From Actinomycetota bacterium (GTDB lineage: Bacteria > Actinomycetota > Humimicrobiia > Humimicrobiales > Humimicrobiaceae), in contig JAHILC010000254.1 in assembly GCA_018897225.1 (NCBI GenBank), forward strand, positions 1-9,657: 9,657 nucleotides of DNA, in the 5' to 3' direction. Every line of letters begins with the position of its first letter. Position 1 is the first letter of the stretch. The notes beneath the pieces were generated by a model. It saw only the letters and a program-made list of their open reading frames with translations. It was not told where the DNA came from and ran no database searches. This document shows, piece after piece, positions 1 through 6,474 of this stretch. Position numbers and translations under genes: made by a program.

Positions 1-29
1 AAATAAAAAATAAAATAACTAAATTTATA

Positions 30-34
30 GGAGT
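30..34 (+). promoter_or_regulatory. Ribosome binding site of cpaE/tadZ
   Basis: An AGGAG core lies 8 bases before the ATG at 43 and fixes the start of the first pilus gene. The 29 bases before it are nearly all A and T and are too short to tell whether a promoter or the tail of an upstream gene lies there. Confidence 0.75.
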
Positions 35-42
35 TTTAACAA

Positions 43-1209
43 ATGAAGAAGATCCCAATAGGTATAATCGATAAGGATGAAAACAATATACAGAAAGTCG
101 TAGCCCTATTAAAAAATGTCCAGAATATAGACTCAATAAAGTTCAGCACAAATATCAGAGATATTGAGATGCTTTTAATTAAGAAAAAACCGATACTTGT
201 ATTAATTGGTCCGACATACAAATTGGATGATTTTGAGGAATTTTTAATTTCACAAAGCCAGGCATTAAACCTGGTAAAAATCATACTTCTTACAAGTGAA
301 GTTTCGACCGAACTCTTAAAGAGAGCTCTAAAATTAAATATACATGATGTTCTGGAGTTTCCGTTTGATAATAAAGATTTTAAAGAATCAATTGAAAGAG
401 CAGAAGTAGTATTTGAAGCCGAATCTGAAAATGTCAGCAACGTAACACGTTTTTCAAAAAAGATAATGTTCTTTAGCACAAAAGGTGGTTCAGGTAACAC
501 CTTTATTGCAATAAATTTTGCACTTGCGTTAAGGAAGCGCACTAAAAAAGAAGTAATATTATTTGATGCAAATTACCAGCTTGGCGATATTGCCCTGATG
601 CTGGGTTTGTATCCAAGGAATACTATCTTTGATCTGATGACTGTAAACAAGTATGATCCTGAAACTTTGAATATATTTCTGACCACTCACAAGTCAGGGA
701 TTAAAGTATTACCTTCACCCACAGACCCTTCACAATGCGAAACTATAGGAAGCGAAGTCTCCATAAAGGTTCTGGAGGAATTAAGCAAGGTTGGAGACTA
801 CATAGTTATTGACGCACCCTTTGGTTTTTCAGATGTAGTGCTGTCCTTTTTAGAAAATATTGACCACTTGTTTATAGTAAGTACCAAGGATCTGCCAAGT
901 ATAAAAAATTTGAAAATATGCCTTCAGGTGCTGGATAAACTGAAATTTAATAAAGAGAAACTGACAGTAATATTAAATAGGGCTGACAGTAAGGTTGATA
1001 TTGAGATTGATGAAATTGAAAAAACAATAAACAGAAAGATAGAATCAAAGATTCCAAGCGATAGGATAGTTCCAGTAAGCATAAATAAAGGAACACCTGC
1101 CTTTATTAGCTTCCCAAGATCAGCAGTCAGCAACAATATATATAAATTAACCGATATTTTATTATCCAATAAAGAATATACTACCGGTTTAGAAAAAATT
1201 ATAACATAA
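43..1209 (+). CDS. cpaE: Tad pilus localisation ATPase CpaE/TadZ (pseudo-receiver plus MinD-like ATPase)
   Basis: This 388-residue protein belongs to the CpaE/TadZ group of the ParA/MinD superfamily, which places Tad pilus machinery at a site in the cell, probably at the inner face of the membrane. Residues 1-120 resemble a response-regulator receiver fold, but the strand that should end in the phosphorylated Asp reads LVLIGPTY (52-59), so it is likely a pseudo-receiver. The ATPase domain starts near residue 139. Its P-loop is KGGSGNT (147-153): the deviant-Walker lysine K147 is kept, but the usual GKT lysine is replaced by N152. A switch region follows at FDANYQLGDIALMLG (174-188), and a Walker B-like strand at YIVIDAPFG (253-261). 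The ATG follows a good AGGAG site. The cpaF start lies 27 bases downstream, so the two are likely co-transcribed. The family call is secure; loss of the P-loop lysine leaves ATP hydrolysis in doubt. Confidence 0.88.
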   Translation: MKKIPIGIIDKDENNIQKVVALLKNVQNIDSIKFSTNIRDIEMLLIKKKPILVLIGPTYKLDDFEEFLISQSQALNLVKIILLTSEVSTELLKRALKLNIHDVLEFPFDNKDFKESIERAEVVFEAESENVSNVTRFSKKIMFFSTKGGSGNTFIAINFALALRKRTKKEVILFDANYQLGDIALMLGLYPRNTIFDLMTVNKYDPETLNIFLTTHKSGIKVLPSPTDPSQCETIGSEVSIKVLEELSKVGDYIVIDAPFGFSDVVLSFLENIDHLFIVSTKDLPSIKNLKICLQVLDKLKFNKEKLTVILNRADSKVDIEIDEIEKTINRKIESKIPSDRIVPVSINKGTPAFISFPRSAVSNNIYKLTDILLSNKEYTTGLEKIIT

Positions 1210-1215
1210 GTATAG

Positions 1216-1230
1216 GGTAAGGTAAGGTAA
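1216..1230 (+). promoter_or_regulatory. Triple GGTAA repeat serving as the cpaF ribosome binding region
   Basis: Three exact tandem copies of GGTAA fill the gap between the cpaE stop and the cpaF ATG at 1237. There is no classical AGGAGG. The GG of one copy, most plausibly the second (1221-1225) or third (1226-1230), probably pairs weakly with 16S rRNA. Which copy is used cannot be read from the sequence. Confidence 0.4.
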
Positions 1231-1236
1231 ACAATA

Positions 1237-2592
1237 ATGGGATTACAGGAAAAAATAAAAAATGTTGAAGAATTAAGCATAAATTTTAGCTCACATAGAA
1301 TAGAGGCTTTGCCGCTAAGAAAAAAGCAGATAGAGGATATTAAGAAAAATATCCATTTGAAATTGATTGAAGAGCTTTCAGATATTATTTTTAGAAAGAA
1401 TATTAATGATGCTGAACTGAAATCAAAAGTAAGTTTCAGCGCTCAAAAATTAGTTTACGAAAATGATTTTCCGCTGACTATAGAAGAAAAAACAAAAATC
1501 ATAGGTGAAATAATCGATGATATTGTAGGTCATGGCCCGATAGAAGAGTTCCTGAGAGATAGGGAAGTTACGGAAATAATGATCAATAATCCTTTTTCGA
1601 TATATATAGAAAAATTTGGGAAGATTTATAAAACCAATAAGTCTTTTCTTGATGAAAATCATTTAATGAGGATCATTGATAAGATAGTAAGCAGGATTGG
1701 AAGGCGTGTTGACGAGTCGTCACCATACGTTGATGCAAGATTACCTGACGGTTCAAGAGTAAATATAATTATAAGTCCACTAACTCTTAATGGCCCTGTA
1801 ATGACTATTCGAAAATTTGCTGCTGTTCCTTTTACAATTGATGATCTTATTGAAAAGGGAACATGCACAAAAAAAGTTGCAGAGTTTATGGAAGCATGTG
1901 TTAAAGGACGACTTAACATAATAACGTCCGGCGGTACAGGCACAGGTAAAACAACAATGCTTAATATTCTATCTTCTTTTATTCCAGATGATGAGAGAAT
2001 TATTACAATTGAAGATGCAGCAGAACTTCAGCTCAACCAGATGCATGTTATCAGATTGGAGGCAAGGCCGCCGAACATAGAAGGTAAAGGCGAAGTGACA
2101 ATCAGAGACCTGGTAAGAAATGCTTTGCGTATGAGGCCTGACAGGATAATTGTTGGTGAAGTAAGAGGAGGAGAAGCGCTGGATATGCTTCAAGCTATGA
2201 ATACCGGACATGATGGCAGCATAAGCACACTCCATGCAAATGCACCGAGAGATGTTCTATCCAGAGTTGAAACAATGGTTTTAATGGCAGGAGTAGAACT
2301 GCCAGTTAGAGCTATCAGGGAGCAAGTATCTTCTGCTATAAATATGATTGTACATTTAAACAGGCTTAAAGATGGCTCAAGGAAGATAGTCAAAATAACC
2401 GAAGTGCAGGGAATGGAAGGAGACATTATCACCCTTCAGGATATATTCCAGTTTGATTTTGCTATGGGTATTGATGAAAAAGGCAGATTTAAAGGAGCGC
2501 TAAAACCAACAGGACTTCGTCCCAAATTCTCAACCAGGCTGCAGGATTATGGAATTGATTTTTCGAGCAGCATGTTTTTAGGAGAAGAATAA
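1237..2592 (+). CDS. cpaF: Tad pilus assembly/secretion ATPase CpaF/TadA
   Basis: This 451-residue cytoplasmic motor ATPase belongs to the type II/IV secretion (PilT/VirB11-like) superfamily. In Tad systems the CpaF/TadA hexamer hydrolyses ATP and drives the TadB/TadC platform. Residues 1-95 form a helical N-terminal region and 96-200 the CpaF N-domain. The Walker A motif is GGTGTGKTT (232-240, K238). The Asp box is ITIEDAAEL (256-264). The Walker B region is [15 protein letters not shown] (304-318) with E308, and the His box is [12 protein letters not shown] (324-335) with H333. All catalytic boxes are intact and the length fits the family. The start at 1237 leaves a full N-domain. The stop at 2590-2592 is only 2 bases before the next ATG, so translation is probably coupled. 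The motor may power both extension and retraction, as described for Tad systems with a single ATPase. Confidence 0.95.
   Translation: MGLQEKIKNVEELSINFSSHRIEALPLRKKQIEDIKKNIHLKLIEELSDIIFRKNINDAELKSKVSFSAQKLVYENDFPLTIEEKTKIIGEIIDDIVGHGPIEEFLRDREVTEIMINNPFSIYIEKFGKIYKTNKSFLDENHLMRIIDKIVSRIGRRVDESSPYVDARLPDGSRVNIIISPLTLNGPVMTIRKFAAVPFTIDDLIEKGTCTKKVAEFMEACVKGRLNIITSGGTGTGKTTMLNILSSFIPDDERIITIEDAAELQLNQMHVIRLEARPPNIEGKGEVTIRDLVRNALRMRPDRIIVGEVRGGEALDMLQAMNTGHDGSISTLHANAPRDVLSRVETMVLMAGVELPVRAIREQVSSAINMIVHLNRLKDGSRKIVKITEVQGMEGDIITLQDIFQFDFAMGIDEKGRFKGALKPTGLRPKFSTRLQDYGIDFSSSMFLGEE
2580..2587 (+). promoter_or_regulatory. Ribosome binding site of the VWA-TadB gene, inside the cpaF end
   Basis: AGGAGAAG, within the last codons of cpaF, lies 7 bases before the ATG at 2595. 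It is a strong site for a gene that starts 2 bases after the preceding stop and supports that start. Confidence 0.7.
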
Positions 2593-2594
2593 AA

Positions 2595-4616
2595 ATGCTT
2601 GGAAATAATAAATTTAAAAAATCAAAAATAACATACGGACTGATAATTATATTTGTATTTATAACTGGTGTAGTATTTTTTGCTCTGAATTCATTTGTAT
2701 TTGCGCAAGGTACAGAAAGCAGCTCTCAGCAATTATCCCAGGAATCTGAGCAAATAGTAATCAAGGATATTGATACGAAGAAATATCCCGAAATAAATAT
2801 TTATCTTAATTTCAAAGCAGGTTCTTTACTGGGACTTAGCAGTCTGGATAAAAGCAATTTTACCATAACAGAAAATAACGAACCTGTTAAGAATTTTGAT
2901 TTTGCGAAAATTGGCGAAATAAACGAGCCTGCTGGAATAGTTCTTGTTCTTGATGCAAGCGGAAGCATGAAGGGAAGTCCTATAATAGATGCCATCAATG
3001 CTGCAAATACTTTCATCGATGAAATGGGAGGCAGCGACAGAATAGCAGTTATTGGTTTTTCAGATAAGGCTATTGTTTATTCAAACTTTTCTTCAAACAA
3101 GCAGCAATTAAAAGATTCCATTTCACATGTTGCAGCGGCAGGCGAGACTGCTCTTTTTGATGGAATTATAAAAGGATTAGATCAATTCAACAACTCCGAT
3201 GAAATAAATCACAGGTATTTAATAGTACTATCGGATGGCAAAGATACTGCAAGTTTTTCCGATGTTGGTGAAGTTGTGCAGAAAAGCAAAGAGAAAAATG
3301 TAATTGTTTATTCCATAGCTTTGTTGTCGAAAGATTTCGATCCTAAAGATATCAGCCAGATATCAAAAGAGACAGGCGGGGAGCTCTTAACTACAGCAAA
3401 TTCCCAGGATCTGGCTGGTTTTTATAGCCTGATATCTCAAAAAATCAGAAATCAATATAAAATTTCTTTTAAAAGTACAAAACCAAGAACAGAAAATATA
3501 GATATTGGAATAGCAATTAATAAATCTAATATCAACGATTCAATAAAAATTACATATCCGAATCCTTTTTATACATATTCAGCAAGCAAAGTAATAGGCG
3601 ATCCACTTGCAGACACTCGTTATGCTTTTGCAGGCATATGGTGGTTTAAGTCTGTTATATTTGCTCTAGTTTTTGTAAGTGTTACATTATTGATATATCT
3701 CATATCAACCATCATGGTGAGGAACAAGAAAGGTCTGAAGAGCAGAATTGATTCTTATGCAAACAGCGCTACGGGCAAAAATCTTGAAGCAGAACTTGCT
3801 GAAAAAGAAAAGAAAAAGAGTACCCTATCAAGACTTTCAGGTTTCATTTCTAAAATATCTTCTGGAAGAAGATTCGGCGAACTATTCGACCAGAAACTCA
3901 AACGTGCAGGTATGAGCTTGAAGGGTACTGAATTTATATTCATACATATAACCTTAGTGATCATATCTACGCTTGTTACTTTCCTGCTAACAAAGAATAT
4001 CTCATTGATGCTAATGATTGTAATGGTTGTGATTTTTTTTCCATTTTTATTCATTAATTTTAAAACGGGACAAAGACTTAAAAAGTTTAATGAGCAATTA
4101 CCCGATACTTTGCAACTAATTGAAGGAGCTTTAAAGGCAGGCTACAGTTTGAACCAATCATTAGCAATGGTAATAGAAGAAACTAAACCACCTATCTCTG
4201 AAGAGTTCAAAATAACTTTGAGTGAAATCAGGATAGGATTACCTGAAAAAGAGGCTCTTGAAAATATGGCAACCAGGATAAACAGTGAGCTTTTTAGCTG
4301 GGTTGTAAAGGCAATAAACATTCAGAGAGAAGTAGGGGGCAATCTTGCAGAAATCATGGATATCATTGCCAATACAATAAGAGAAAGGGATAGGGTTTTA
4401 AGGCAGATAAGGGCTCTTGTTTCGGAAGGTAAGCTCTCTGCTTATGTACTTATAGGGTTGCCTATATGTATTGCAATTATTCTTTCAATTATAAATAAAT
4501 CTTATATTAGTGTACTTGTCACTACAAAAATGGGTATGGGAATGTTAGCGTTAGCTATTGTTTTAATGATAGTGGGTATTATGTGGATTTTAAGAATAAT
4601 AAAAATCGAGTATTAG
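2595..4616 (+). CDS. tadB: VWA domain-TadB fusion: Tad pilus inner-membrane platform protein
   Basis: This 673-residue protein joins an exported VWA domain to a TadB-type T2SF platform domain. Residues 1-38 look like a signal peptide or anchor (charged start, hydrophobic 14-37, possible cleavage at FVFA/QG). The VWA domain (about 110-285) has a complete metal-ion adhesion site: DASGS at 120-124, T185 in the segment GETALFDG, and D214 in LSDGKD. A helix at about 347-375 crosses back to a charged cytoplasmic linker rich in Lys and Glu (377-430). Helices at about 447-490 precede the T2SF domain (498-615, with LPDTLQLIEGALKAGYSLNQSL), followed by helices at about 615-635 and 648-668. TadB alone is usually near 300 residues, so the VWA half is a real addition. 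T2SF platforms sit in the membrane above CpaF. The VWA half should face outside, where it could bind pilin, a matrix protein or another subunit. The last is inference. Confidence 0.9.
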   Translation: MLGNNKFKKSKITYGLIIIFVFITGVVFFALNSFVFAQGTESSSQQLSQESEQIVIKDIDTKKYPEINIYLNFKAGSLLGLSSLDKSNFTITENNEPVKNFDFAKIGEINEPAGIVLVLDASGSMKGSPIIDAINAANTFIDEMGGSDRIAVIGFSDKAIVYSNFSSNKQQLKDSISHVAAAGETALFDGIIKGLDQFNNSDEINHRYLIVLSDGKDTASFSDVGEVVQKSKEKNVIVYSIALLSKDFDPKDISQISKETGGELLTTANSQDLAGFYSLISQKIRNQYKISFKSTKPRTENIDIGIAINKSNINDSIKITYPNPFYTYSASKVIGDPLADTRYAFAGIWWFKSVIFALVFVSVTLLIYLISTIMVRNKKGLKSRIDSYANSATGKNLEAELAEKEKKKSTLSRLSGFISKISSGRRFGELFDQKLKRAGMSLKGTEFIFIHITLVIISTLVTFLLTKNISLMLMIVMVVIFFPFLFINFKTGQRLKKFNEQLPDTLQLIEGALKAGYSLNQSLAMVIEETKPPISEEFKITLSEIRIGLPEKEALENMATRINSELFSWVVKAINIQREVGGNLAEIMDIIANTIRERDRVLRQIRALVSEGKLSAYVLIGLPICIAIILSIINKSYISVLVTTKMGMGMLALAIVLMIVGIMWILRIIKIEY

Positions 4617-4629
4617 GATTGGAAAAAAT

Positions 4630-5559
4630 ATGCAAATGATATTTTTTATTATATTAGGAGCTGTTTTTGCAGCGGTCTTTTTATTAACCTTGTTTTTCAG
4701 CATGCCGGCATTTCAAAAAAATGCACCGGCAAGCAGCCTGGGAAAATTATCTTTTTTTGATACCAAAGGAAAAAAGCATCACCCTAACCCTACTTTTGTT
4801 GAAAGAATCGTGCTGCCTATTTTCAGGAAGTTCCTGTCTATATTCAGGAAGTTTTTACCAAGGAACCTGGTTGAATCTGTAAGTAAAAGGCTGGAACTTG
4901 CCGGGATTGGAGATAACGTTAAAGTTGATGTGTTCCTGGGAATAAAATTTTTTATGCCCTTTGTATTTTTATTGGCGCTTTTTTTTATTTCAATCTTTTT
5001 TAAGGTTCCGACAACATTAAAAATGATCTTAATCTTACTGGTGCCGGTTTCATATATATTCCCTGATTATTATTTAAAGAGCAAGACCGCAAAGAGGCAG
5101 GAAGGAATCAGGAAAAGCCTGCCAAACGCATTAGATTTGCTGACAATCAGTGTTGAAGCTGGTTTGGGTTTTGATATGGCTCTTTATAAAGTTGCAGAAA
5201 ATATTAAGGGAACACTGGGCGAAGAGTTTAAAAGAGTTATAAAAGAAATGGAAATAGGACTTTCAAGAAAAGAAGCTCTTCGCAATTTAACAAAGCGCAC
5301 TGATGTCACTGACTTGAATACTTTCATATTATCAATTATACAGGCAGATATTTTTGGTATTTCAATAGGTAAAGTACTTAGAATCCAGGCTGGTGAAATG
5401 AGGATAAAAAGAAGACAAGCAGCCGAAGAAAAGGGAATTAAAGCTCCTGTAAAACTTGTTTTTCCGACCATTCTTTTCCTTTTACCTGCTCTGATGATAA
5501 TAGTAATAGGACCGGCAATACTAAGGGTAATGGAAGTTTTAAAAGTGATGAGCCAATAG
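4630..5559 (+). CDS. tadC: Tad pilus platform protein TadC (T2SF family)
   Basis: This 309-residue membrane protein is the second T2SF-type platform subunit, which pairs with TadB at the base of the pilus above the CpaF motor. Predicted membrane segments lie at about 3-24, 104-124, 130-147 and 276-300. The cytoplasmic T2SF domain spans about 160-275, with LPNALDLLTISVEAGLGFDMAL (164-185) and the second-half signature LNTFILSIIQADIFGISIGKVLRIQA (229-254). The order and length are typical of TadC. The ATG at 4630 lies 13 bases after the tadB stop, with a weak purine stretch (GGATTGGAAAAAAT) before it. A second ATG at 4636 is equally possible and changes only two residues. A short internal duplication, IFRKFL at 64-69 and 71-76, lies in the linker before the first T2SF helix. 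Confidence 0.92.
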   Translation: MQMIFFIILGAVFAAVFLLTLFFSMPAFQKNAPASSLGKLSFFDTKGKKHHPNPTFVERIVLPIFRKFLSIFRKFLPRNLVESVSKRLELAGIGDNVKVDVFLGIKFFMPFVFLLALFFISIFFKVPTTLKMILILLVPVSYIFPDYYLKSKTAKRQEGIRKSLPNALDLLTISVEAGLGFDMALYKVAENIKGTLGEEFKRVIKEMEIGLSRKEALRNLTKRTDVTDLNTFILSIIQADIFGISIGKVLRIQAGEMRIKRRQAAEEKGIKAPVKLVFPTILFLLPALMIIVIGPAILRVMEVLKVMSQ

Positions 5560-5589
5560 AAATGAAATTAAAAATTATTAAACCAAAAA

Positions 5590-6474
5590 ATGGAAAATAA
5601 AATGACAGATTTTAATGGCGAAAATAAGAATGAAATAATTAAAATGGATAACTCTGATAGTAACGATAAAGCTTATTCCGATATATTTAAGGAAATGCTT
5701 TACCTTGAAAATTTAAGGGGTTTGCAAGATAAGACTAAATATTGTTTGATCAGGCTTTGGATTAAAAATCTTGACGCAGTCATCAGCCTTTTGTGTTTTG
5801 ATAATAAAGATGATTTTTTATCTGAATTTTCAAGCATTTTAACTAAGAATCTCAGGAGTACAGATGTATATTTAAAAACTGAAGAAAGCAATTTTTTAAT
5901 GCTATTTCTAGGAACAACAATTGGCAATATAGAACTTGCGCTAAAAAGAATTGAAAGTATACTATTAAAGAAATTTAATGCAAAAATTGAGATGGAGTGG
6001 CGTGTTATGAAAGCTTCAGATAAGGAAGAAGATATAACGCCTTTCATAAACAAGGGTGATTTGGAAAATAAAACCAGGAGCAATTCAACTGCAAAAGGAC
6101 ATGACAGAGTTATTCTGAGAAGATTTGGATTGAAATCCATGTTAAAAAATTTTCTTCTTTCATATTTAATTTTTTTTGGAATAATTTTAATTTTTGGAAT
6201 AATAATTTATTTTGCAGAACAGAGATTTTCGTTTATTCCAGGGGGGCTTAAATTTGGTGTAATTTTAAGCAGCTTGAATTTAGGGTTTCTCAATAATTTT
6301 ACCAGCGGCATAGCTGCACTCATATTTTTTGCATTAACAGGTCTGGCATTTTCAGTAATATTTGGACTTTTTATAGTTTTTATAACCTGGGTAATAAATA
6401 TTGGATTACGTTTATCTGGCGGCATAGAAATAAGTACCCAATCAAAAATAAAAAAATCTGATAGCTTAAAATAA
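5590..6474 (+). CDS. Membrane protein with a degenerate GGDEF-like domain and DUF3566-like C-terminus
   Basis: I do not recognise this 294-residue protein as a named gene. Residues 1-30 are polar. Residues 50-145 have the strand and helix pattern of a GGDEF domain (LIRLWIKNLDAV, then a helix, then STDVYLK, then FLMLFLGTT, then a helix ending RIESIL). However, the signature loop reads TEESNF (97-102) instead of GG(D/E)EF, so it should not make cyclic di-GMP. After a polar linker, the segment from RVILRRFG (173-180) holds helices at about 187-208 and 240-273 and ends in INIGLRLSGGIEI (269-281). That layout resembles DUF3566, a membrane domain known from Actinobacteria. The gene begins 30 bases after tadC on the same strand, with no clear ribosome binding site. 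The start could be the ATG at 5590 or the one at 5602. Its position suggests a regulatory or assembly accessory of the pilus, which is inference. Both domain calls come from reading by eye. Confidence 0.75.
   Translation: MENKMTDFNGENKNEIIKMDNSDSNDKAYSDIFKEMLYLENLRGLQDKTKYCLIRLWIKNLDAVISLLCFDNKDDFLSEFSSILTKNLRSTDVYLKTEESNFLMLFLGTTIGNIELALKRIESILLKKFNAKIEMEWRVMKASDKEEDITPFINKGDLENKTRSNSTAKGHDRVILRRFGLKSMLKNFLLSYLIFFGIILIFGIIIYFAEQRFSFIPGGLKFGVILSSLNLGFLNNFTSGIAALIFFALTGLAFSVIFGLFIVFITWVINIGLRLSGGIEISTQSKIKKSDSLK

Noticed and set aside
36..542. A 168-codon minus-strand open frame covering the first half of cpaE.
   Set aside because: It is antisense to a well-supported gene and its composition is typical of reverse-strand shadow translation.
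4702..4711. ATGCCGGCAT palindrome inside tadC.
   Set aside because: It is a short palindrome within coding sequence, without a second copy or a nearby start; no reason to treat it as a site.
5562..5600. A 12-codon ATG frame (MKLKIIKPKNGK) between tadC and the GGDEF-like gene, overlapping its start.
   Set aside because: It has no ribosome binding site and low-complexity Lys-rich content. It could be a translational-coupling leader but nothing in the sequence supports it.
5700..6140. A 146-codon open frame on the minus strand inside the GGDEF-like gene.
   Set aside because: It is antisense to a gene with clear domain structure; its translation is Ser/Leu-rich with no recognisable motif, as expected for a shadow frame in AT-rich DNA.
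6443..6456. A-run that reads as a T-run on the minus strand just after the mutase-like stop, considered as an intrinsic terminator.
   Set aside because: No GC-rich stem precedes the T-run on the minus strand, and the run is part of Lys codons in the convergent gene.
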